Shown here in pieces: positions 1 through 7,033 of a stretch of 11,278 nt of DNA. The translations under genes were made by a program, and so were the position numbers. The stretch covers positions 1 to 11,278 of the forward strand of contig JAJRTI010000536.1 of assembly GCA_024278415.1 (NCBI GenBank), in the 5' to 3' direction. The stretch comes from Planctomycetota bacterium. Its GTDB lineage: Bacteria > Planctomycetota > Brocadiia > JAJRTI01. The stretch's first letter is position 1. Every line of letters begins with the position of its first letter. The notes beneath the pieces are model-generated. The model saw only the letters and a list, made by a program, of their open reading frames with translations. It did not search any database and was not told the origin of the DNA.

Positions 1-705
1 CATGCCCTGCCAGTTGGGCACGCGAATGCCTTTGAACAGCAACACGCGGCCTTTGCCAAAACGCGTGTACCGGAAGTGCTTCCTGAACATGCCCTTCGCA
101 TCGGCCGCCGAAGCGAACGCCGGCAACGCGGGGAACGGCGCGCCGCTCAAGACGGCCCCGACAGGCGCTTCCCCTTTGTTCTTCCTGCGCAGCACGCGTT
201 CGAGGTAGGGCTTCGTGCCGGCCGGGATGAACCCCGCGAGGCCGGTTCCCGCCTTGACCTTCTTCAGGATCGCATACTGGCAGTCCATGGGGATCACGTC
301 CCAGTTGACGTTCGAGACGACGATGACGTCGTAGTCGGCCTTCAAGTCTCGGCGAAGCCGTTCCGCCATCTCATGGCTCGTGGTGCCCTTCATGGCCGCC
401 TTCCACCATTTGTCCTTTGACTCCAGGCCGAGCTGCTTGGGGGACTCCGCGGCAAAGACCGTGTAGTCCATGGCCAGGCGTTGCGCGATCTCGACGGCCT
501 CCCGCATCGCGTTCCGGTGCGTGATGAACAGCGCGCGCACCGGCCCCCTCGCGTACGGCTTCGCCCACGCGATGTGCGGCGTGACTACGTCCTCACTTGG
601 CTCGAAAAATTTCCGGTCGTACTCGTAGCGTTCCGCGCCGGCGGCCGGGCTTGGTGCGGCCAGTACAAATGCGCAGGCGAAAACGAGAATAGCGGTGCGT
701 GTCAT
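1..705 (-). CDS. Secreted protein with GATase-like (flavodoxin-type) fold, partial at left edge
   Basis: The frame is open from an ATG at 705 to the window edge: 235 residues, C-terminus missing. The start is fixed by GGAGG at 716-712, six bases upstream. Residues 1-24 form a signal peptide (short basic start, hydrophobic core, Ala-rich cleavage region), so the product is probably exported. The body reads as an alternating beta/alpha fold: strand 56-62 (VRALFIT), a helix 64-79 (NAMREAVEIAQRLAM), a strand 126-131 (DVIVVS), then 'ILKKVKAGTGLAGF' near 146-159, and a late 'GKGRVLLFKG'. This resembles the class I glutamine-amidotransferase-like domains of bacterial sugar-degrading and surface proteins, such as beta-galactosidase trimerisation-type domains. 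No Cys sits where a nucleophile elbow would be, near 153-163; the only Cys in that half is C142. I therefore infer a non-catalytic or binding role. It lies 104 bp downstream of the 810-1961 gene and is probably cotranscribed with it. The fold call is moderate and the substrate is unknown. Confidence 0.8.
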   Translation of the reverse strand, partial: MTRTAILVFACAFVLAAPSPAAGAERYEYDRKFFEPSEDVVTPHIAWAKPYARGPVRALFITHRNAMREAVEIAQRLAMDYTVFAAESPKQLGLESKDKWWKAAMKGTTSHEMAERLRRDLKADYDVIVVSNVNWDVIPMDCQYAILKKVKAGTGLAGFIPAGTKPYLERVLRRKNKGEAPVGAVLSGAPFPALPAFASAADAKGMFRKHFRYTRFGKGRVLLFKGIRVPNWQGM

Positions 706-720
706 GTCGTGCCTCCATGG

Positions 721-795
721 GTAGCCGCATGCGCCAGCATGCGGGCAAACCGGCGAGTGGCTCACGAACGCCCGCACTCTGGCGAGTGCGGCTAC
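721..795. repeat. REPIN-like pair of GTAG-headed palindromes in inverted orientation
   Basis: The left unit (721-746) is GTAG followed by a perfect 8-bp stem, CCGCATGC (725-732) with GCATGCGG (737-744), loop GCCA. The right unit (770-795) is the inverted form: CCGCACTC (772-779), loop TGGC, GAGTGCGG (784-791), then CTAC. Reverse-complementing the right unit aligns it with the left over 26 bases. They differ only at three stem pairs, and both sides of each pair change so that pairing is kept. A 23-base spacer separates the units. A 5' GTAG tetranucleotide plus palindrome, paired head to head, is the described form of REP elements mobilised by RAYT (TnpA-REP) transposases. No RAYT gene is in this window, and no second copy was found by eye. 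The element lies between the two minus-strand genes, five bases from the ribosome-binding site of the 1-705 gene, so it would form part of any readthrough transcript. Confidence 0.75.
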
Positions 796-809
796 TGCGA
801 GGAGTCATC

Positions 810-1961
810 TTAGTCTCTCAGAAGCTCGTCCCAGCGGAGGCGCCAAAGCAGGTCTTGCTGCTGCTTCAGCTCCTGGACAAGCTCCACTTCATCGCTGGGC
901 GTTGCTTGATCGGATGTCTTTCGAAGACGCTGCACCCTCTCAGCGAGGATGCGATGCAAGTCGGCGGCTTGCTTGGACTCCTTCGCAGGGTTGCCCATTG
1001 CTTCGAGCAGTGTCGCGATCTCAGTTCGGCGTTTGCGCCACTCGTCGGAGAACACGCTGCGGTGGACGAACTTCATGCCGCGCAGCGCGGCGAGTTGCGC
1101 GTCGGCCGTCCGGCGCATGTACGCGACCGCTTCGGCGTTCTTCATGCCGAAGAAAGAATCCCACAGGATCATGCGCACCTCGCGGCCGCTCGGGCGTAGG
1201 ATCGTCGTGACCGCGTAGGAGCCGACCTGCACGTCGCAGGCCTTCACGTCCTCCGGCGCATAGACCAGAGCAGACGGGCCTTCGCTCTTCGGTTTGCCGT
1301 ACTCGTGGACGTTGTCGTAGTAGGCCACCCACCACTCGTCAGCGATCGAAAGCTGGGCCTTGGCCACTTGCTTCACCTTGCGTTGGGCCGTAGCGATCTC
1401 GCGCTCGCCGTCGCGTGTCGCGCCCGCGGGATAGTTCGCCAGCCGAATGCGCCAGTCCACTGGGTCGCCCGCCGGGAAATACCGCACCGAACAGAAGAGG
1501 CTCTTGCCCATGGGCAGCGCTACGAACGTGACGCGCCACGTGCCTTCCTTGCGCTCCCAGTCGAACACGACCGCGCCGCGCTCGCCGTCTTCGCTCACGC
1601 GGACCGACTTGACCGGGGTTTCGCCGATCTGCTCGTTCCCGACGAAGAGGCGCAGGAACCCCTGCGCGTACCAATTCTGCGGCGTGGGCCGCGACAGGCC
1701 GATGAGCCCCTCCAGGGGCAGTACCTTCGGCGCGTGCGACTGATCTGCATCCACCCAGTGCAGGAGCCTGAACGTGGCAGCGCCGGTGTTGAGCGTCGCG
1801 GTATATCTCACCGTAGGGTGGCCGACGTGGCCGCGGTATCTTGGCAACATGCCTTGCATGGGGCCTTGGACGCTTGCCACGACGCGGGCCGCGGCCGCGG
1901 CGGGCGTGGCCTGCCAGAGCGCGAGGACCGCGCATAAGGCACAGATCGTGTTCGTTCGCAT
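810..1961 (-). CDS. Secreted protein of unknown function, beta-rich body with helical C-terminus
   Basis: The frame encodes 383 residues from ATG at 1961 to TAA at 812-810. The start is supported by a signal peptide (residues 1-23, hydrophobic core CALCAVLALW, Ala-rich end). The ribosome-binding site is weak: AGGA about 12 bases upstream. I do not recognise a named family. Residues about 25-260 are strand-rich with many aromatic residues (for example LLHWVDAD, QNWYAQGFLRLFVGN, EGTWRVTFVALPMG, EWWVAYYDN), suggesting one or two beta-sandwich units. Residues about 275-383 are charged and helical (RRTADAQLAAL, EWRKRRTEIATLLEAM, VELVQELKQQQDLLWRLRWDELL) and may form a coiled coil. There is no obvious catalytic motif. 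The GATase-like gene follows on the same strand after a 104-bp gap that holds the REPIN-like element, so the two probably share a transcript. A role as partner or scaffold in a surface carbohydrate system is a guess from context. Confidence is high that it is a gene and low on role. Confidence 0.85.
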   Translation of the reverse strand: MRTNTICALCAVLALWQATPAAAAARVVASVQGPMQGMLPRYRGHVGHPTVRYTATLNTGAATFRLLHWVDADQSHAPKVLPLEGLIGLSRPTPQNWYAQGFLRLFVGNEQIGETPVKSVRVSEDGERGAVVFDWERKEGTWRVTFVALPMGKSLFCSVRYFPAGDPVDWRIRLANYPAGATRDGEREIATAQRKVKQVAKAQLSIADEWWVAYYDNVHEYGKPKSEGPSALVYAPEDVKACDVQVGSYAVTTILRPSGREVRMILWDSFFGMKNAEAVAYMRRTADAQLAALRGMKFVHRSVFSDEWRKRRTEIATLLEAMGNPAKESKQAADLHRILAERVQRLRKTSDQATPSDEVELVQELKQQQDLLWRLRWDELLRD

Positions 1962-2135
1962 GTCTGCGGTTTGTCCTGGCTTGGTTTTGTTCGGCTGCAG
2001 CCAAAACGTTGCGAAGCAATCGTCGTCGTAATCGTAATCTTAGTCGATCCCCTCACCCTGTTACGACGACGATTACGACAATGACCACGTAGAGAGCCGC
2101 GGCCGGCGCAAGAGCTGGGGGAGTATACCATAAGC
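1962..2135. other. Divergent intergenic region between opposing transcription units
   Basis: This stretch separates the minus-strand start at 1961 from the rightward promoter at 2136. It is visibly more AT-rich than its flanks and has no coding potential I accept. It holds the 14-bp inverted repeat at 2018-2074 and a smaller hairpin (GTTTTG 1984-1989 with CAAAAC 2002-2007) around the 10-bp palindrome GGCTGCAGCC. On the minus strand TATACT (2127-2122) resembles a -10 box, but no convincing -35 lies 16-18 bases upstream, so the leftward promoter is not placed. Confidence 0.6.
2018..2074. repeat. 14-bp perfect inverted repeat with 29-base loop
   Basis: AATCGTCGTCGTAA (2018-2031) is the exact reverse complement of TTACGACGACGATT (2061-2074). 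A second register also exists: GTCGTAATCG (2025-2034) matches the complement of 2070-2079, so the arms can pair in slipped alignments. The left arm lies in a simple TCG/TAATCG-type tract. The element lies in the 5' leader or promoter zone of the minus-strand gene starting at 1961. It could be a regulatory hairpin, an operator for a dimeric protein, or a remnant of a dispersed intergenic repeat. Sequence alone does not choose between these. Confidence 0.65.
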
Positions 2136-2164
2136 TTGACGCGCTTCCGCTGGTCGGCTACAGT
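2136..2164 (+). promoter_or_regulatory. Sigma70-type promoter for the beta-helix/LamG gene
   Basis: TTGACG (2136-2141) is a 5/6 match to the -35 consensus. A 17-base spacer follows, then TACAGT (2159-2164), which has the key TAxxxT of a -10 box. Transcription would begin near 2171 and give a leader of about 30 bases before the GTG at 2202. The placement also argues against translation from the TTG at 2136, which would be the -35 box itself. Confidence 0.65.
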
Positions 2165-2201
2165 CCGGCGCGAACAATCAAGATATGAGAGGAGAAGGAT
2201 C

Positions 2202-5200
2202 GTGATAGACTTCCGCTCTTGCTTGACGCGTCACTGCGCATTGGGCTTGCTTGTCGCGGCGTATGCGACCTGCTGCGGGGCGCAAGGCGAGGAGGAGCCC
2301 GTGATCCGCGGCTCCCGGGCCTGGCTCAAGGAAGTCGGCGCGGACGACCTCGCGCGCGCGGGCATGGACGACGCGACGTACGGCGCGGAGTCGAACCCCA
2401 CCGGCGAGCCCATCGGCGGCGGAACGGGCTATAGCCGGATCGTGAAACCCGAAGACGCTACGGTCGTCGTGCGCACGCCGGAGGAGTTCATGGCCGCGCT
2501 CAAAGCGGCCACGCCGGGCACTGTCATTTACGTGGCCGACGACGCGCAGATCGACCTGACGCGCTACAACGACATCACCATCCCGGGCGGCGTGACCCTC
2601 GCGAGCGGCCGCGGGCGCGGCGGGTCCGAGGGCGCGCTGGTCTACACGAACACGGTCAGGAGCGGCCGGCTCTTCCGCACCGGCGGCCCCGGCATTCGCC
2701 TCACCGGACTGCGCTTCGAAGGCTCGTACCCCGGGCGCGAACTCCTGACCCAGCGGCCGATCTTCATAGGCGTGTACCACCCCAACGTGGAGGTGGACAA
2801 CTGCGAGATCTTTGCGTGGAGCTGCGCGGCGGTGGGCGTGGGCAGCGGCGCGGTCGAGGGGGCGCGGGTGCATCACAACTACATCCACCACTGCCAACGC
2901 GGAGGCTTGGGCTACGGCGTGTCGCTCAGTCGCACGCACGTGCTGATCGAGGGCAATCTGTTCGACTTCTGCCGCCACGCGATCGCCAGCTCCGGCGTGC
3001 CCTATAGCGGATACACCGCGCGCTACAACGTGCACCTGGAGAACACCATCAGCCACGTGTTCGACATGCACGGCGCGCGGGACTTCGAGAAGTACAAACT
3101 GGTCGGCCTGTGGCACCTCGACGAAGGCCGCGGCGCACGCTCGAACGACTACTCGATCTACAACGGCGACCACGACGCCGCGTTGCACAACATGGATGCC
3201 TCCGCGTGGGTCGAGGGGCGCATCGGCAAGGCGATTCGCTTCGACGGCCGGGACGACTATCTGGACATGGGCAAGAAGCGGCAACTCGCGCCCAAGAGGG
3301 GCCTGACCGTGGCCGCATGGATCCAGCCGGATTCGATCGCCGGCACGCAAGCCGTCTTCAGCAAGGCCGACACCGGGGAGCGGGGATCGGGCTACTCGTT
3401 GCGCGTGGTCGATGGCGCGCTTGAAGGCGCGCTCTACACACCGGACGGCAAGCGCTGCGCGGCGCGCGCCGGCAAGATTCGCGCGGGCGAGTGGCAACAC
3501 GTGGCCATGACGTGGAATGGCAGGGCCGCGGTGCTGTACGTCGATGGCGGCAAGGTGGGCGAGTTCGCCTGCAAAGGCCGCAAGCCTTCGGGCAATCGCC
3601 TGCTCGTGGGCCGAGACAGCGCGGCGGCCAGCAGCTTCTTCCGCGGCGTCATGGACGAGCTGCGCCTCTACAACCGAGGGATGAGCGCCGCGGACATCCT
3701 GCGGCAATTCCACCTCAATGGCGATATCGCCGGCCGCGTCATTCTGATGCACCACAACACCATCCGGGCCACGTCGCACGCGGCGCTGGTCGTGCGCGGT
3801 CGTCCGTCCGTGGGCTGCTGGGTGCACCACAACCGTTTCTACTCCCCCTCGGACGCGGCCGTTGTGCGGCAAGTGAACGCGATGGGGAACTTCCACGTGT
3901 TCGACAACCAGTACCTCGGCCGAGGGCTCAAGCCCGCGCCGGACTTCACCCGGGCGGCCCTCTTCGGCCGGTGGCGGTTCGACAAGGCGAAGGGCTCGGC
4001 CGTTCCTGACGCGTCCGGCCGCGGGAGGCAGGGCGCGATCCAAGGCGACGCCGGCGCGGATGCATGGGAGCAGACCGACCAAGGCCGCGCGCTGCGCGTG
4101 GTGCGCGAGAAGCGCTGGCTGGAAGTGCCCAAGGCCGCGGACACGGACTTCCCGGACCGCGTCACCATCGGCCTGCGCATGCGAGTCGATGCGCTCCGCG
4201 AGCACCAGGTGCTGCTGGACAACGGCCTGTTCCGAATCTTTCACCGCGGGGCATGGGCCGGCCACCGGCTGTACTTTCTCTGCCGCGTGAAGGAGCGCAC
4301 GCGGGCCGGCGACTCGTCGTGGAGCGGTTTTGTGGGGGTCAGGACCGCGCGCCAGATCAAGCCTGGGGAATGGTTCGAGGTCGTGGGCGAGCGGGACGGC
4401 GACGTGATGCGCATCTACTTGAATGGCAAGTTGGAGCGCGAACTCGAATGCGTCGGCGATTCCACGGTGTCGACGCGGTCCCGCGACGCGCTGCGAGTCG
4501 GGCAGTACGTCGATGGCGCGGTCAGCGACGTGTGGATCCGGTCGGCTGCACGGCCCGCCGAAGCCGGCCAGCCCAAGCGCACGACGCGGAACTTGTTCGT
4601 GACCGGCGAGCGCGGGTACGAGGAGGACGGCGTCGCACCGGACCAAGGCGCGGCATCGACGCCGTTCCGGTTCCGAGTGTTGTATCGCGATCCTAAGGGC
4701 CGCACGCCGGCGATCGGGTTCCCACGCGTGCACGTATTCCGTGACGGCCAGTCGTACGTGAACGAAGCGCCGGTGACCATGCTCGCGGTGGACGAATCGC
4801 CGTATGAGAAGGGGCGCGTCTATACGTACTCGATGCGGCTGCCCAGGGGCTCGCAGTACCAATACCTCTTCGAGGTGGAGACAATGGACGGCGAGACGTT
4901 CAAGACCGCGAAGTTCGACGGCCCGGCCGTGACGGAGGGCGGCTCCGCGCCAGTGCTGTCGTGGACAAGCCAAGGCGGCTATGGCCGAGGGGGCGTAAAG
5001 CCGCTGATCGGCGACGTGTCGACCGAGTTCGACTTCCGCATTCAGTTCACCGACCTGGACGGCGACTCGCCCATGGAGGGCGATCCGCGCGTGCACATCT
5101 TGAAGGCCGGCCAGGAGATCGAGGGCTCCCCGTTCGCCATGCAGCCCATGAGCGGCCGGGCGACGTGGCGGGGCCGGCCGTATCGGTTCCGCACGAAGCT

Positions 5201-5591
5201 CGCGGCTGGCGAGGATTACTCGTATTACTTCACCGCGAAGGACGCAGACGGCAACGAAGCGCCCAAGACGCTCACCCGCCGCGACCCGACGGTGGACGCG
5301 GGCAAGGACGTGGCCCCTCCCGATCTGTCCAACATCCGCGCTACTAACGTGGCCGCGCACGCGGCAACCATCGAGTGGCAGACGGACGAAGCGGCCACGT
5401 CGCGGGTCGAGTTCGGCGTGAATGCGAGGTACGGGCAGCAAGCGGAGTCCAACGCGCGCACGAAGCAGCACGCGCTGCGCCTGGCCGGGCTCGATGCCGG
5501 CGTGACATACCACTACCGCGTCGTCAGCCATGATGAAGCGGGGAACCGTGCTGAGAGCGGGGACTACACGTTCCGGACACTGAGGCCATGA
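2202..5591 (+). CDS. Exported right-handed beta-helix protein with two LamG-like, two Ig-like and one FnIII domain
   Basis: The protein has 1,129 residues from a GTG at 2202, chosen because AGGAG (2190-2194) lies seven bases upstream and a signal peptide follows directly (core LGLLVAAYATCC, cleavage near residue 27). Residues about 60-297 resemble a pectate-lyase-type parallel beta-helix (VKPEDATVVVRTPEEF, GVTLASGRG, IRLTGLRFEGS, ARVHHNYIHHC) ending at 'HVFDMHGARDFEK'. LamG-like domain 1 spans about 299-505 (LVGLWHLDEG, AIRFDGRDDYLDMG, GEWQHVAMTWNG, VMDELRLYNRGMS). The helix resumes at about 512-570 (MHHNTIRATSHAALVVRGRP, WVHHNRFYS). LamG-like domain 2 covers about 585-785. Two Ig-like repeats follow, with matching segments near 821 and 942 (FRFRVLYRD; FDFRIQFTD), and an FnIII domain about 1039-1129 (TIEWQTDEAATSRVEFG, GVTYHYRVVSHDEAGN). 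It probably binds or cleaves polysaccharide outside the cell. No lyase active site can be asserted. It has its own promoter and heads the rightward genes. Confidence 0.9.
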   Translation: MIDFRSCLTRHCALGLLVAAYATCCGAQGEEEPVIRGSRAWLKEVGADDLARAGMDDATYGAESNPTGEPIGGGTGYSRIVKPEDATVVVRTPEEFMAALKAATPGTVIYVADDAQIDLTRYNDITIPGGVTLASGRGRGGSEGALVYTNTVRSGRLFRTGGPGIRLTGLRFEGSYPGRELLTQRPIFIGVYHPNVEVDNCEIFAWSCAAVGVGSGAVEGARVHHNYIHHCQRGGLGYGVSLSRTHVLIEGNLFDFCRHAIASSGVPYSGYTARYNVHLENTISHVFDMHGARDFEKYKLVGLWHLDEGRGARSNDYSIYNGDHDAALHNMDASAWVEGRIGKAIRFDGRDDYLDMGKKRQLAPKRGLTVAAWIQPDSIAGTQAVFSKADTGERGSGYSLRVVDGALEGALYTPDGKRCAARAGKIRAGEWQHVAMTWNGRAAVLYVDGGKVGEFACKGRKPSGNRLLVGRDSAAASSFFRGVMDELRLYNRGMSAADILRQFHLNGDIAGRVILMHHNTIRATSHAALVVRGRPSVGCWVHHNRFYSPSDAAVVRQVNAMGNFHVFDNQYLGRGLKPAPDFTRAALFGRWRFDKAKGSAVPDASGRGRQGAIQGDAGADAWEQTDQGRALRVVREKRWLEVPKAADTDFPDRVTIGLRMRVDALREHQVLLDNGLFRIFHRGAWAGHRLYFLCRVKERTRAGDSSWSGFVGVRTARQIKPGEWFEVVGERDGDVMRIYLNGKLERELECVGDSTVSTRSRDALRVGQYVDGAVSDVWIRSAARPAEAGQPKRTTRNLFVTGERGYEEDGVAPDQGAASTPFRFRVLYRDPKGRTPAIGFPRVHVFRDGQSYVNEAPVTMLAVDESPYEKGRVYTYSMRLPRGSQYQYLFEVETMDGETFKTAKFDGPAVTEGGSAPVLSWTSQGGYGRGGVKPLIGDVSTEFDFRIQFTDLDGDSPMEGDPRVHILKAGQEIEGSPFAMQPMSGRATWRGRPYRFRTKLAAGEDYSYYFTAKDADGNEAPKTLTRRDPTVDAGKDVAPPDLSNIRATNVAAHAATIEWQTDEAATSRVEFGVNARYGQQAESNARTKQHALRLAGLDAGVTYHYRVVSHDEAGNRAESGDYTFRTLRP

Positions 5592-5612
5592 TAAGTCTGC
5601 CTGAAGTGGTTC

Positions 5613-5641
5613 TTGACAGCAGGGAGGCAGGGGGGTACGCT
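5613..5641 (+). promoter_or_regulatory. Sigma70-type promoter for the tandem-repeat exported protein
   Basis: TTGACA (5613-5618) matches the -35 consensus exactly. It is followed by a 17-base spacer and TACGCT (5636-5641), a TAxxxT-type -10 common in GC-rich genomes. It begins 21 bases after the stop of the upstream gene, and the predicted start near 5648 leaves a leader of about 100 bases. The next two genes could therefore be expressed independently of the beta-helix gene. Confidence 0.65.
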
Positions 5642-5648
5642 TTGCGGG

Positions 5649-5748
5649 CCGCTAGCGGAGTGTCCCCCGGCTTTCGATCATAGTGCCGAGATCAGACGCC
5701 CTATGGTCAGACGCGGGTGTTTCCCAGCCAGTCTTGGAGGAACAGACC
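5649..5748 (+). promoter_or_regulatory. Structured 5' leader of the 5749 gene
   Basis: The leader contains the 10-bp palindrome CCGCTAGCGG (5649-5658). It also has an 8-bp stem with one G-U pair (GATCATAG 5676-5683 with CTATGGTC 5701-5708, 17-base loop), a direct repeat TCAGACGC (5692-5699 and 5707-5714), and a small GGG-TGTTT-CCC hairpin just before the ribosome-binding site GGAGG (5736-5740). The direct repeat overlaps the stem. I recognise no known riboswitch or leader-peptide pattern; control at this leader is only a possibility. Confidence 0.35.
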
Positions 5749-6969
5749 ATGGAACGCGTGCGCAAGCTTCGGACTGTCGGCCGCGGACGTTTTGGGGGCG
5801 CGGGATCGAAGGCACTGCTAGGGCTGGCGATGGCCGGCCTGTACGCGGCGGCCGCGATGGGGCAGACGGCGCCCGTTCCCACCTCGACGCACCCGCTGCT
5901 CGCGGCCTTTCCCGAGGCCTTACAAATGGGACCGCCCCAATGGGTGCGGCCAGGGACGCGGATCGTCACCCACATGGGCACGGCGGCGATCACTTACGGC
6001 GGTGGGCGGGGGCCCAACTCGCCGCTTACGCGCGCCAGCGGACAGGGGTTCGTCGTCTACGACGTCGTCGCGATCGCCGGCACTCGTGTCGCACTCGAGG
6101 TGCGGACCTACGTGTCCCTCAATGGCCAACTCTCTCTGGGCGGCATCACGGGCCAGTTGTCGCTTGCCGCGGTGAGCGACGTGTGGGTGCATCCGGACCT
6201 GTTGCAGCGGGCGCTCGGAATGAATGGGCAGGGCGAAGTGGTTGCCGTGCGCATGCCGTACCCGATGAACGGCAAGACGGTCGACGCGATTAGGCTCGAT
6301 TACCGGGCGCGGATGAAGGCCAACCCGGGGAGCTACTCAAGCGTCAACTCGTACACGTACGACGCCAAGAGCGGCGCGCTACTGCTCATGGGCCTCGATA
6401 ACCTCAACAACATCGCGCAGCAGCGACTCGCGGGAATTCGCACGATCAACCTGCCTTGGGCGAGGGTGCCGGCGCCCGGCTGGGTGGCCAACGCGAGGGT
6501 CCTCCGGTACTCCGGCGCCTCCACCACGAGCGTGCCGGGCGCCGCGTCGTTCGCGTACCCGGTGACGAGCGAGTTGCTGCTCGGCCAGCGGGGGCCCGAC
6601 TGGGCCGCGTTCGAATACCGCGCGACCATCCGCTACGGCCAAGGGATGCCTCCGCAAAGCAGCAGCACGCCGCGCATCAGCGGCTCCGCGCAGATTGGAT
6701 CGATTTGGATCGCTCCTGCCGCACTGGCCCAACTGCGCGCCGGGCAGACGATCGACACGGACCCATTCACCCGGATCCAGACCGTGGTCAAGTACGTGGG
6801 GCCGTCGCGCAGCGGGAGCTACCTCGTCGTGATCGCGGAGAGGACCCAAGGCCTCGAAATGGAGTACGGTTACGACCGACAGACGGGGCTCATGGTCTTC
6901 GCGTCGAGCACGACGCAGTCCGCAATGAGCCGCACCCGCATCGAGGTCCGGTTCGCGGGGCGGAACTGA
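5749..6969 (+). CDS. Exported protein of unknown function built from a tandem duplication
   Basis: The protein has 406 residues. ATG at 5749 is chosen over upstream GTG codons because GGAGG (5736-5740) lies eight bases ahead and a signal peptide follows (basic residues up to about 20, hydrophobic core ALLGLAMAGLYAAAAM, cleavage near residue 41). The mature part consists of two related units with equivalent landmarks: WVRPGTR at about 65 and WVANARV at about 245; VWVHPDLLQ at 145 and IWIAPAALAQ at 319; YTYDAKSGALLL at 202 and YGYDRQTGLMVF at 373. Offsets are 171-180 residues. The pattern 'WVxPGxR ... DVVA ... W(I/V)xP ... YDxxTG' resembles uncharacterised exported proteins I associate with planctomycetes; I know of no assigned function. 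The fold appears all-beta, with no catalytic motif or transmembrane segment after the signal. Only 64 bases separate it from the next gene and I see no promoter there, so the two are probably cotranscribed. Confidence 0.88.
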   Translation: MERVRKLRTVGRGRFGGAGSKALLGLAMAGLYAAAAMGQTAPVPTSTHPLLAAFPEALQMGPPQWVRPGTRIVTHMGTAAITYGGGRGPNSPLTRASGQGFVVYDVVAIAGTRVALEVRTYVSLNGQLSLGGITGQLSLAAVSDVWVHPDLLQRALGMNGQGEVVAVRMPYPMNGKTVDAIRLDYRARMKANPGSYSSVNSYTYDAKSGALLLMGLDNLNNIAQQRLAGIRTINLPWARVPAPGWVANARVLRYSGASTTSVPGAASFAYPVTSELLLGQRGPDWAAFEYRATIRYGQGMPPQSSSTPRISGSAQIGSIWIAPAALAQLRAGQTIDTDPFTRIQTVVKYVGPSRSGSYLVVIAERTQGLEMEYGYDRQTGLMVFASSTTQSAMSRTRIEVRFAGRN

Positions 6970-7033
6970 CGCTAGCAGACTCGGCGCGCCGGGCATCTGG
7001 GCTCGCCCTGTCGAAAGCCAGGAGGATGGTCTG

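Noticed and set aside
699..1199. Plus-strand open frame across the intergenic gap and the 810-1961 gene
   Set aside because: It runs through the REPIN-like element and antisense to a gene with a signal peptide; no domain features.
2122..2127. TATACT on the minus strand as the -10 box of the leftward genes
   Set aside because: There is no acceptable -35 sequence 16-18 bases upstream, so the promoter was not called.
2136..2201. TTG at 2136 as start of the beta-helix protein
   Set aside because: It coincides with the -35 box, has no ribosome-binding site, and would put 22 Arg-rich residues ahead of the signal peptide. GTG at 2202 has AGGAG at the right distance.
2178..5531. Very long open frame on the minus strand (1,117 codons)
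   Set aside because: It lies antisense to the beta-helix/LamG gene in a GC-rich region where stops are rare. Its product is His/Arg/Ala-rich without domains, while the plus frame has recognisable domains, a signal peptide, a ribosome-binding site and a promoter.
5649..5658. CCGCTAGCGG palindrome as another REP copy
   Set aside because: It lacks the GTAG head and the 8-bp stem with GCCA loop of the element at 721-795.
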